A stretch of DNA of 64,000 nucleotides from Pseudomonas sp. ACN8 (GTDB taxonomy: Bacteria > Pseudomonadota > Gammaproteobacteria > Pseudomonadales > Pseudomonadaceae). The position numbers and the translations under genes were made by a program. The notes under the pieces are model-generated. The model saw only the letters and a list, made by a program, of their open reading frames with translations, was not told the DNA's origin and did not search any database. Within the stretch, counting starts at the first letter, position 1; every line of letters starts with the position of its first letter. The stretch covers positions 35,956 through 99,955 of the forward strand of contig NZ_MRCS01000022.1 of assembly GCF_002303925.1 (NCBI RefSeq), read 5' to 3'. This document shows, one piece after another, positions 17,241-25,204 of the stretch.

Positions 17241-20117
17241 TCAAGCCTCCGACTCTGGCGTGTTCAATTGGGCATAGGCCTGGCGGAACCGGCTGGAGCT
17301 GTCTGGCGGCGTATCGCCGGGTCGAGGTTGCTGCTCATGACGGTGGAAACCCTGGTTGGCCCGTTCGGCATTGCCCGGCTCTCCCAGGTAATCGCCGCCC
17401 ACCGGCACCTCGTAGCTGATGCCGTTGGCCAGTTCGATGTGATAACGGCGGGTGGTGACGTGGTGGTCGACGGCAATCCGGCCACTGCCGTCCATGACAC
17501 CTTTTGCGACCTGAAGCCCATCGGCAAAGAGTGTGTAAGGCATGCCCTTCCACGACTGGAAACCTGCGGCACTGCTTTGCCCGACCGCCAATGCCAGCGT
17601 CTGCCTGACCGAGCCCGTTGGCCACGCAGGGTTTTCGCGGTTGAGTTGTGCCGGGCCGTTGAAGGTCTTTTTCACGCCCCTTACATCAACGGTGCCGGGC
17701 GCATGGATGTCGATGTTGCCGTCCTTGATGCGGATATAGGCGCCACCGCTGGTCAGCAGGATTTCATCCTGAGCGGCAATTTCGACGGAACGCCCGGTCG
17801 AGGTGATACGCACGCTGTCCTGGGCGGTGAGCTCGATGGCATCGCTCTGCGCCTGTATTTCGATCTTGCCTTTGGCCGCAAACAGCCTGGCGCCCGCAGC
17901 CTTGGCGAACAGGCTGATGCTTTGAGCAACACTGGCGAGCAATGACTGGCCGCTGGCAAGGTTGATGTCCTCTCCGCTCGACAAGGTCAACTGCTTGCCG
18001 CTATGAACGTGAGTATTTTGCGGCGTCGCGGTGACGATGTCGGCAGGCGCTGAAGCAATCAACAGCGGCTTGTGAAAGCCGGCCGTGCGGCCACGGCCAC
18101 CACTGCTGATCGCCGCATCGGTGTCGCCGCCATTGCGGGGTTGTCGTTGAGTGCTGGTGAGGTGCTTGTCTTCACTGCCATAGTCCAACCGGGTATCGAC
18201 ACCAAGTTGATCGAGGCTGTCGACACTTCCCTGCATCGGCAGGGCATTGTGCTGGCGAGCGGCCTCGGACAAAGCCTTGACCCGCTCTTGAGCGTTTATC
18301 AGTTGCGTGCGGGCCTCCTCGACATCGACCTGGCCGCCTTGCGCTTTGGTGCGTGGCCAGGTGCTGAGGTACAAACCCTGCTGCGCGCGCAGGGCACCGT
18401 AGGCATCGGTGCGCAACTCAAAACCCGTGCCCCGCAGGGCGCCACGCTGATTGCCCTGCTGGTCGATCAGATAACCGAGGTTCAGCTGGCTGTGGCCGTG
18501 GCTGCTGTGGATCTGGGTCCGTACCTGGCCGGTGGAGTCGTCCATCACCCACTGGTTGTAGCCAAGTCCTTTGATCTCCTGGCTCTTGTAACCGCTCATC
18601 AATCCGCTTGAGTGCCAGGCGGGCTTGTGCCCGCCATAGACCTGACCCATCACCAGGGGGCGGTCGATGTCGTTGTCGAGGAACGTCACCACGACCTCCT
18701 CCCCCGAGCGCGGCACGTTCACGCTGCCCCAACCCTCACCACTGCTGGCCTGCATCATGCGCAGCCAGCATGAGCCCAGTTCGCCATCCTTGAGCAGACG
18801 GTCCCAATGAAAACGTACGCAGATACGGTTGAGCTTGTCGGTAAAGACCTCGCGGCCGCTCGGGGCCACGACGACGGCGGTCTGCGGGCCGGGGTTGGCC
18901 GGTTTGGCATGGGAAAAAGGACTGCGATAAGCAATGTCCAGCCGCTGGGTCTCAAAGCGGTTCAGGTAAAAGCCTTCGTTATCCACTTTGTGCATCGACT
19001 GGCGTTGCTCGGATTCGAAAAGCGCTTTCAGGCTACCGGGCGGGCTGACGCGCTGCGTGCCGACCGGCAGGTTGCTCTGGACAAAAAACTCGACCGCGAT
19101 GATCAGGAACTGGCGTTCCTTGGGCGCCTTGAATTCATACAACGGATGTTGGGTCAGTTCGAAACCATGACCCGGTTGCATCTGGCGCACGCCACCTTGC
19201 CCATGGATGCGCCTGGCAGCCGATTCGTCCTGTTCAATCTGCACACGGCTCAGCCAGTCGCCCCGATCCGGGTTTTGCCAGGCATATTGCCCACGGTATT
19301 GATAACGCTCGAGATCGGGTGGCGCCGAGGATGCAGGCAGCGCCGGGGTTCGGGTGATTTGTGATCGGGCATGACAGAGGTAGTCGCTGCTGCTCGATTG
19401 CACCACGCCATTGAGCAATCGGGCCCCGGGGCTCCACTGGGTAATGCTGTCTTGTTGGTCAGCGGCCTGTTGCGCATGAAAACGCAAGGCTGGCGGGTTC
19501 AAGGTCGGCAAAAGAATGACACTGTCGGTGAAGACGATGCAGTGGCTGTCAAGCGCATGTTCCACGTACCAGAACAAACCTTCCTGTTCGCACCAGCGCT
19601 GCACGAAATGGGCATCGGTCTCGTTGAACTGGGTGACGTAGGACAGCAGCGGATATTCCCGTGACAGTTCGAAGCGGTACGCGCCACGCGCCTGGCTGTA
19701 GTGCTGGAAGACCTGGGCGAAGATGTCGGGAAGACTCACCTCCTGCCAGATCCTGCAATCCACACGGTATTCCAGCAGGCTGAACCAGGGAGCGAAGACC
19801 AGTTGCCAATCGTCCAGACCGCCGTCACTTCCCAGGTAGCGCACGCTTTCCACCCAGCCATGCCTGGGGCTCAAACTGCCATCGTCCAGCTTGATGCTCA
19901 GTTGCACCGCCTCACCAATCAATTGCTCGGAGTCGAACACCGTCGCCTGGTTGATCACGTCTACCGTGTAGCGAGGCACCCGGCCCAGCCTCTCCCGGGC
20001 ATGGGCTCGCAACGCGAACAGTTCCTGCCCTTGGGGCGTGGTCAGTTGCAACAAGCGTCCGGCCTGGCTCAATGGCTGGACAAACGAAGCCAATGCGGTG
20101 TCTGTAATTGAATTCAC
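17241..20117 (-). CDS. vgrG: T6SS spike protein VgrG with C-terminal extension
   Basis: VgrG forms the trimeric tip of the type VI secretion tube. The 958-residue protein has the gp27-like N-terminal part (RIWQEVSLPDIFAQVFQHY near 120; FVQRWCEQEGLFWYVEH near 185) and the gp5 OB-fold (CVRFHWDRL...GSCWLRMMQASSGEGWG). Next comes the repetitive DUF2345 beta-helix (LTLSSGEDINLASGQ...). An extra ~130-residue C-terminal domain (FADGLQVAKGVMDGSGRIAV) looks like the transthyretin-like cargo-carrying domain. GTG is the start, with GGGAG eight bases upstream. The phospholipase gene follows at once and is the likely cargo. Confidence 0.95.
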   Translation of the reverse strand: MNSITDTALASFVQPLSQAGRLLQLTTPQGQELFALRAHARERLGRVPRYTVDVINQATVFDSEQLIGEAVQLSIKLDDGSLSPRHGWVESVRYLGSDGGLDDWQLVFAPWFSLLEYRVDCRIWQEVSLPDIFAQVFQHYSQARGAYRFELSREYPLLSYVTQFNETDAHFVQRWCEQEGLFWYVEHALDSHCIVFTDSVILLPTLNPPALRFHAQQAADQQDSITQWSPGARLLNGVVQSSSSDYLCHARSQITRTPALPASSAPPDLERYQYRGQYAWQNPDRGDWLSRVQIEQDESAARRIHGQGGVRQMQPGHGFELTQHPLYEFKAPKERQFLIIAVEFFVQSNLPVGTQRVSPPGSLKALFESEQRQSMHKVDNEGFYLNRFETQRLDIAYRSPFSHAKPANPGPQTAVVVAPSGREVFTDKLNRICVRFHWDRLLKDGELGSCWLRMMQASSGEGWGSVNVPRSGEEVVVTFLDNDIDRPLVMGQVYGGHKPAWHSSGLMSGYKSQEIKGLGYNQWVMDDSTGQVRTQIHSSHGHSQLNLGYLIDQQGNQRGALRGTGFELRTDAYGALRAQQGLYLSTWPRTKAQGGQVDVEEARTQLINAQERVKALSEAARQHNALPMQGSVDSLDQLGVDTRLDYGSEDKHLTSTQRQPRNGGDTDAAISSGGRGRTAGFHKPLLIASAPADIVTATPQNTHVHSGKQLTLSSGEDINLASGQSLLASVAQSISLFAKAAGARLFAAKGKIEIQAQSDAIELTAQDSVRITSTGRSVEIAAQDEILLTSGGAYIRIKDGNIDIHAPGTVDVRGVKKTFNGPAQLNRENPAWPTGSVRQTLALAVGQSSAAGFQSWKGMPYTLFADGLQVAKGVMDGSGRIAVDHHVTTRRYHIELANGISYEVPVGGDYLGEPGNAERANQGFHRHEQQPRPGDTPPDSSSRFRQAYAQLNTPESEA

Positions 20118-20152
20118 CGTTCAAACTCCCTGTTTCACTAATCCATGAGGCT

Positions 20153-21232
20153 TCAGCCGATCAGCCAGCCCCGGGTCTGGTCGGACAATGTGCGATCCAA
20201 TATCCACACGGCGCAGCCAGGTTCAGCGCTTGCAGTCAGCCAAGCGAGGCCGATTTGCACCCATTGCCCGGTCACAGACCCGAACCGGGCCCCCATTGTG
20301 TTGAGGCGAACCTGGCGCTCGAGGTCCAGGCCAGACAAGAATTTCCGGGCATATTCGCCGAGCTGAGTGAGGCGGTTGTCACCGAGTGCGCCCTCTCCGA
20401 TCAGCACGCTGACTCGCACCGGATCGATGGCCGTGAGCTCGCACAGTTTTGCCATCAACCGTTCGAGGGTTTGCGTGTCGATACGCGCCTGTGCAGTGCG
20501 AGGCGGGTGATCCAGCTGGATCGGCGCAAACAGTTTCAGAGCGCTGTCGGTCCGCAGGTCCGCAAGCTTCGGCTGGCGATGCAGCAACACCGCGCTGACC
20601 GCTTCGCCGGCCATCTCATCAGGTGCGAGACACGGCACCTGCTCCTTGCAGACCCATGTGGCCAGACTCAGGCACAACAGGTACTGCGGCCCGGCACTGT
20701 GACCAAGGACCTCGGGCAACCACTGCGCGGGGGCTTGGGTCTGCAAGTCAAAACCACGTAGCGGCATCAGCTCACGAGGCCACAGGCTCACGACTCGATC
20801 AATCCAGTCCATCGCGCCGACAGCGTCTGGAACGAACAACACGACCTGGGTGTTCGACCAGTCGATTGATTCGCGGAATGCCGATGCCCATTTTTTCAGG
20901 GCACCCTGCAGGATTTCGCCGGAGCGACCAAGCGCCTCGACTGCTGGCCATCCTTCGATGGGAGTGGCGAGACGGCAAATGGGCCGACGCAGTCCGCTGG
21001 CATCCAGCAGGCGTGGGTCGTGAGAAAAGTCGGTACGCATTCCTGCCAGTTCGCTTACCGGTAACGGTGCGTCATAGGCGCCGCAGGGTAGCCAGACCCA
21101 GGCCCGCGCAATGCTGACGCAGTTGGAGGTGAAATCCCCCGCGGGAAATATCGCATCCGCCAGGCGTTGCGCCTCCTGCGCCGCCAACCGGCGTTCGGAG
21201 ATCCGATCATAGAGACTTGTTCGATATTCCAT
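20153..21232 (-). CDS. Thiolase-fold protein, probable T6SS effector-loading factor
   Basis: This 359-residue cytoplasmic protein lies between PAAR and vgrG. It has the internal pattern of beta-ketoacyl-synthase-like proteins: a GEAVSAVLLHR strand near 215 and a late MGARFGSVTGQWVQIGLAWL helix resembling the GDTGAASGA region. The catalytic Cys-His-His set is not evident, so it is probably non-enzymatic. Similar thiolase-like proteins accompany PAAR/VgrG effectors in other proteobacteria. It has a good ribosome site (AAGGAA six bases upstream). The fold assignment is my inference; it is clearly not DUF4123, DUF1795 or DUF2169 by eye. Confidence 0.5.
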   Translation of the reverse strand: MEYRTSLYDRISERRLAAQEAQRLADAIFPAGDFTSNCVSIARAWVWLPCGAYDAPLPVSELAGMRTDFSHDPRLLDASGLRRPICRLATPIEGWPAVEALGRSGEILQGALKKWASAFRESIDWSNTQVVLFVPDAVGAMDWIDRVVSLWPRELMPLRGFDLQTQAPAQWLPEVLGHSAGPQYLLCLSLATWVCKEQVPCLAPDEMAGEAVSAVLLHRQPKLADLRTDSALKLFAPIQLDHPPRTAQARIDTQTLERLMAKLCELTAIDPVRVSVLIGEGALGDNRLTQLGEYARKFLSGLDLERQVRLNTMGARFGSVTGQWVQIGLAWLTASAEPGCAVWILDRTLSDQTRGWLIG

Positions 21233-21241
21233 CTCTGTTCC

Positions 21242-21496
21242 TTAGAGAAGGCCAGTGTCCTTTTGCGTAGCTATCAGCCTTGCACCGCAGGAAGTCAGAT
21301 CCCCGTCACGAGCAACCGCCCTGTCATCGACCAGCAGTGTTTCATCACCACTTTCGATCATGCATTCCCCATGCGGGCACAAGACTCGATCTCCGACTCT
21401 CGCAACCGCGAGACCGTTGATATCCGTCCAGGGCGATCCTTCACACACCCACCCTCCATCAGAGGTCGGGTCGTCGATTACGATGATGGGGCGCAT
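21242..21496 (-). CDS. PAAR-domain T6SS spike tip protein
   Basis: This 84-residue PAAR protein caps the VgrG trimer. Features are GDRVLCPHGECMIESG (metal-binding Cys/His), VDDRAVARDGDLTSCGARL and a length typical of stand-alone PAAR proteins. It is the first gene of the effector module, nine bases before the thiolase-like gene, with GGAAG upstream of its ATG. Confidence 0.92.
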   Translation of the reverse strand: MRPIIVIDDPTSDGGWVCEGSPWTDINGLAVARVGDRVLCPHGECMIESGDETLLVDDRAVARDGDLTSCGARLIATQKDTGLL

Positions 21497-21877
21497 GGTG
21501 AACTTCCGTGTTTGAACATGGGCAGGACATCAGTCCAAAAACGAGAGCAAATAAAGGAACTGCACGGTACTGACCGAAGCCGGCCGTCTCAAGTCGGCGC
21601 ATTCCTCAAATCAAGTAGTCCGATTCCCAGGACCACGTAGGCCGTATCCCGAGTGCGAACCTGCCCGCGATCACGAAGCGCCTGTTCATGAAAGTGGATG
21701 CATTGAGGTTGCAGACGGGGGTGTGCGTGGATATTGGATCGCGGAGGAGGATGTCACTGAACGTGGGGGTGATGACCTGGCACCCATCTCCATTCGCCTT
21801 GGAGGTATTGCGTAGAGGGTCCCGGCTGAGCAGAACATTGCCGACAGCAGGCCAAGCGAGCCTGCGTCACAACATGT
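21497..21877. other. Intergenic region upstream of the T6SS module
   Basis: About 380 bp without a convincing gene on either strand. It should contain the promoter of the PAAR-vgrG-tle5 operon, but I cannot point to a clear -10/-35 or sigma-54 site. Short open frames here lack ribosome sites and family features. Confidence 0.6.
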
Positions 21878-22293
21878 TCATGCATGTTCCGCCGCGGTAA
21901 AGCTTCTCCAGGTACCTGACTTGCCTTCAAAGGCGTCCAGCACACGAATGCGGGTATTGTTTTTCATAGGTCCGGGAAGATCACTCAAGGAAAAAAACCC
22001 ATCGCAGAGATCTCTTCACCAGGCAGCCACTGCTCACGGCCGGTAATGCAGCATGCGAAGGAAATGACCAGATCATCTTTGAATGGCGCCGAGTACAGGC
22101 CGATCAATTTTTCAACCGTGACGTGGTAACCGGTTTCCTCAAGCACTTCACGAACGACGGCCGCCTCCGGTGACTCCCCATTTTCAAGGCGTCCGCCGGG
22201 AGTCGTCCAGCCGTAGGGCGGGTAGTTACGCTGCACACACAAGATCTCGTGCTGCTCGTTAAAGATCGCTGCGAATACTCCAATGGTGGTCAT
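21878..22293 (-). pseudogene. NUDIX hydrolase broken by a one-base frameshift
   Basis: Residues 1-102 form a NUDIX domain with the box GGRLENGESPEAAVVREVLE followed by ETGY, typical of pyrophosphohydrolases of nucleoside derivatives. The frame stops early after EISAMGFFP. One extra T in the seven-T run (21991-21997) would let it continue SLSDLPGPMKNNTRIRVLDA through to FTAAEHA and a stop at 21878, giving about 138 residues, the usual family length. So it is either a recent pseudogene, a slippage-controlled gene or a sequencing error. The start overlaps the DUF6622-like gene by four bases. Confidence 0.8.
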
Positions 22294-22796
22294 CCGTCAT
22301 TCCTCGCCTGCATGTCGCCTTCAAACCTGAAAAACCGCAAAAGCCTGAGACTGCGACCGACAATCAAACCGTTGATAAGGCCAGCCCCCAGTGCCGCCCC
22401 TGCGACCGCCGACATTTCATTGGCCAGCTCCGGGTACATGGCCGCCTGGTAACCGCCGTAGTAGCGCCAGGCAAAAAAGCCCCAATACACAATCAGCACC
22501 TTGATCGTGCCCGGCAGTACCAGATGGTTCCCTTCGCGCTGCACATTGCTGTAGGAGAAAAAACGCAGTGCCACCCACCACCCCGCCAGTAATCCCAACG
22601 AATAGGCTGAAAGCTGGATTGCAATTTCCTGGGAGGGATTGAGCGATGCGAGGGACAAAGCCACGAATATCACAGGTGATATCTGCAATGACCTTTTCGA
22701 TACGTGGCTTCTGAAACAGGCGCTGACGCCGTAGTAACTCAGAATAAAAAACACCGCATAAACCCACAGCGGTGTACCGCGCAAGATATCGAGCAT
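22290..22796 (-). CDS. Small integral membrane protein, DUF6622-like
   Basis: The 168-residue protein begins MLDILRGTPLWVYAVFFILS and has about five hydrophobic segments. The opening GTPxWV pattern resembles DUF6622 membrane proteins of unknown function. I preferred ATG 22796, because AGGAAGG precedes it, over a start five codons earlier. It overlaps the NUDIX gene by ATGA, so the two were one transcript. No function can be given. Confidence 0.6.
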   Translation of the reverse strand: MLDILRGTPLWVYAVFFILSYYGVSACFRSHVSKRSLQISPVIFVALSLASLNPSQEIAIQLSAYSLGLLAGWWVALRFFSYSNVQREGNHLVLPGTIKVLIVYWGFFAWRYYGGYQAAMYPELANEMSAVAGAALGAGLINGLIVGRSLRLLRFFRFEGDMQARNDG

Positions 22797-22973
22797 AGGC
22801 CTTCCTGGCACTGTGTATGTTTGGGCAGGTCAAACTACTGATCGCTGGTTGCGATCACAAGACGGTGGAATCTGAGAGTGCTATAGGCAGGAGACTACGA
22901 AAGCGTCATCCCGGTCTGAGGATAGAGAGGAATGCGTCGGATCGCGGGGAAGATTGCTGCGCACTCGAAGACG

Positions 22974-23146
22974 CCATCGCGAGCGAGCTCGTTCCCACAG
23001 TTGATATGCGGTGAACACTTGTTCTGTGTCCGACATAGAACCATTGTAGGAGCGAGCCTGCTCGCGATGCACGTATGAGCGCCGCGTTTCTCCGGGAGGC
23101 CCGCGTCATCGTTAACGTCCATCGCGAGCAGGCTCGCTCCTACAGG
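22974..23146. repeat. REP cluster with one complete 102-bp REPIN (right island flank)
   Basis: A single REP at 22974-23000 is followed by a REPIN at 23045-23146. The whole block matches 11704-11866 in order, spacing and most bases, including TTCTGTG-x-CCGACAT between the REPs. The gap 22812-23149 contains nothing else recognisable. Confidence 0.85.
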
Positions 23147-23149
23147 CTG

Positions 23150-23542
23150 TCAGTTCTTGTGCAGCTTGCTCATCAACTCCGCCTCCGCCTGGGTCAAGCC
23201 GCAGGACTGAGTCAGTTCGTTGACGCTGGCGCCCATCCCGACCAGTCGCGCCGCCTGGGCGAATGACAGACTTGAGGGGTCCCGTTGTTCCAGCTGAGCG
23301 AGCTTGTCCGGCAGGGGCGCGACGATCGCCCGCAGTTCATGCAGGTCTTCGCCCATGCGCACATTGCCGTTCTGGTAGTCGTCGACGTGCCTGGCCAGGT
23401 CCTTGATGCGCTGATCGCGCAGCGCATCACCCTTGGCCTGTTGCGCGGCGATCTGCTTTTGAGCGCGTATGTACGCCAGGAACATTGCCAGCGTACCTGC
23501 CCAGAACAGGAACAGGACAATGACCGCCACCTCGAGAATCAA
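23150..23542 (-). CDS. DUF2802 family protein of the chemotaxis cluster
   Basis: This 130-residue protein has one N-terminal membrane helix (3-23), a coiled-coil segment (about 24-85) and a C-terminal helix-turn-helix-like region, FAQAARLVGMGASVNELTQS then CGLTQAEAELM. It matches DUF2802, which in Pseudomonas always follows cheW at the end of the flagellar-chemotaxis block. Its exact function is unknown. The start abuts the cheW stop without any gap. Confidence 0.85.
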   Translation of the reverse strand: MILEVAVIVLFLFWAGTLAMFLAYIRAQKQIAAQQAKGDALRDQRIKDLARHVDDYQNGNVRMGEDLHELRAIVAPLPDKLAQLEQRDPSSLSFAQAARLVGMGASVNELTQSCGLTQAEAELMSKLHKN

Positions 23543-24028
23543 TCAGATACTCTCCAGTTCCGACCATTCTTCTTCGCTCATCATCTTGTCGAGCTCGACC
23601 AGGATGAGCAATTCGTTGTTCTTGTTGCACACGCCTTGAATGAACTTGGCGGACTCTTCGTTACCCACGTTCGGCGCGGTTTCGATTTCCGACTGACGCA
23701 GGTAAACCACTTCGGCCACGCTGTCGACCATGATCCCGACCACCTGCTTGTCGGCTTCGATGATGACGATACGGGTGTTGTCGCTGATCTCGGCATTCAT
23801 CAGGCCGAAGCGCTGGCGGGTGTCGATCACGGTGACGACGTTGCCGCGCAGGTTGATGATGCCCAGCACGTAGCTCGGGGCACCCGGGACCGGGGCGATT
23901 TCGGTGTAACGCAGGACTTCCTGGACGCGCATCACGTTGATGCCGTAGGTCTCGTTGTCCAGCTTGAAGGTGACCCATTGCAGGATCGGATCTTCGGAAC
24001 CCTTTGCCGCCGTTGCCTTGTCATTCAT
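23543..24028 (-). CDS. cheW: Chemotaxis coupling protein CheW
   Basis: CheW links chemoreceptors to CheA in the array. The 161-residue protein contains LQWVTFKLDNETYGINVMRV, GAPSYVLGIINLRGNVVTVID and VDSVAEVVYL, the classic CheW elements. I use ATG 24028 (MNDK) rather than an upstream in-frame GTG/ATG because the sequence GGGTCAGGG just before it can serve as the ribosome site. It ends next to DUF2802. Confidence 0.95.
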   Translation of the reverse strand: MNDKATAAKGSEDPILQWVTFKLDNETYGINVMRVQEVLRYTEIAPVPGAPSYVLGIINLRGNVVTVIDTRQRFGLMNAEISDNTRIVIIEADKQVVGIMVDSVAEVVYLRQSEIETAPNVGNEESAKFIQGVCNKNNELLILVELDKMMSEEEWSELESI

Positions 24029-24104
24029 ACCCTGACCCCTCAAGAAACCGCCCTGGCGGTGTGTGTTCCGTGCAACATCATCAGAGTGACGTCGCCTGTT
24101 TTGT

Positions 24105-25010
24105 TTATTTGACTGATGTCGGTTTGTGGCCCGGCTTGCTGCCGGACATGTGCCGGGCTCCGCCGCTGGCGATCAACTCGGCCAACGAGGCGACATCGAG
24201 CAAGGCGCACATGTGTTCAATCACCGTGCCGGCGAGCCATGGCCGCTGACCTCGGTGACTTCTCCATTTGATTTCGTTCGGGTCCAGGCGCAACGAACGG
24301 CTGACTTGATGCACCGCCAGGCCCCACTCGTAGCCTTGCACCGAAATCACATATTGCAGGCCCTGCTTGAAATCGTCGCGATAACGGTCGGGCATGACCC
24401 AACGCGCGGTATCGAGCACCTTCAGGTTGCCGGCCTGGCTCGGCAGAATGCCCAGGAACCACTCCGGCTGACCGAACAACGGCGTCAACTCGTGACCGGC
24501 CAGGGAATAAATCGACCCCAGGCATACCAGCGGCACCGCCAGGGTCAAGCCGGCGACATCGAACAGCAGGCATTCGAAGGGTTCGGCAGCCCAGGACGGA
24601 CGACCATCGGTTTCCACCGGTGGCGGCGTATTGCTTGGCGGCAGGTGCACTTCGACGACGGGCGGAACCCGTGCCTGAGGTTCCTCGATCACCGGAGCGT
24701 TCAGGGTTTGCAACAGCGGCGCAAGGGTCGATACCGGTGCCAGAACGGGCTCCGGCGCTTCGACCACAGCAACCGGCGCCTTGGCCGCCGGAGCTACTGG
24801 CGCGACCACAGGCGCGGTTTTCTGTGCATCCCGGGCCTGTTCTTCGAGCACCGCTGCCTGAAATTCGTCCAGCACGGCTTCGGCCGCGATCTCCTCGGCC
24901 ACCGCCTCTACTGGCGGTGTCAGCTGCTCTGTCACGTCCTGCAGCAGGCTGTCCAGATACGACTGCAAGGCCAGTTGTGGGCGCGAGGTGGTCTTCAATG
25001 GGCGGTTCAT
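24105..25010 (-). CDS. parP: ParP-type CheW-domain protein (polar array localisation)
   Basis: The 301-residue protein has a short N-terminal helix (QLALQSYLDSLLQDV), a long alanine/proline/valine-rich linker (about 35-140) and a C-terminal CheW-like domain (FECLLFDVAGLTLAVPLVCL ... HMCALLDVASLAELI). ParP works with the ATPase ParC to tether chemotaxis arrays to the cell pole. Here parC is the adjacent upstream gene, separated by REP sequences. Identification rests on architecture and neighbours. Confidence 0.85.
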   Translation of the reverse strand: MNRPLKTTSRPQLALQSYLDSLLQDVTEQLTPPVEAVAEEIAAEAVLDEFQAAVLEEQARDAQKTAPVVAPVAPAAKAPVAVVEAPEPVLAPVSTLAPLLQTLNAPVIEEPQARVPPVVEVHLPPSNTPPPVETDGRPSWAAEPFECLLFDVAGLTLAVPLVCLGSIYSLAGHELTPLFGQPEWFLGILPSQAGNLKVLDTARWVMPDRYRDDFKQGLQYVISVQGYEWGLAVHQVSRSLRLDPNEIKWRSHRGQRPWLAGTVIEHMCALLDVASLAELIASGGARHMSGSKPGHKPTSVK

Positions 25011-25021
25011 GCGCGCACACC

Positions 25022-25190
25022 TGTAGGAGCGAGCCTGCTCGCGATGAACCTGAGCGCGCCACGGGGTGTCAGGTTTCCCGCGTCATCGTTGACGACCATC
25101 GCGAGCAGGCTCGCTCCTACAGGGATCGGGATCATGTCAGGTTTTCCGCGTCAGCGTTGACGACCATCGCGAGCACGCTCGCTCCTACAG
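25022..25190. repeat. REPIN plus extra REP unit between parC and parP
   Basis: A complete 102-bp REPIN (25022-25123) is followed by a further REP with part of the spacer (GTTTTCCGCGTCAGCGTTGACGACC, repeat at 25164-25190), so the second half of the element has been duplicated. It separates two genes that act together. Confidence 0.85.
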
Positions 25191-25204
25191 GGATCGGGCT
25201 CATG

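Noticed and set aside
20153..21232. DUF4123-type T6SS adaptor upstream of vgrG
   Set aside because: The position fits, but the motifs read as a thiolase-like protein; I could not see DUF4123 features.
21688..21900. A 70-codon plus-strand ORF in the gap upstream of PAAR
   Set aside because: It overlaps the end of the frameshifted NUDIX gene, lacks a ribosome site and has no family features.
22974..25190. Repeated palindromic units that could suggest a CRISPR array
   Set aside because: Units are inverted REP pairs with homologous spacers, scattered singly, and no cas genes are nearby.
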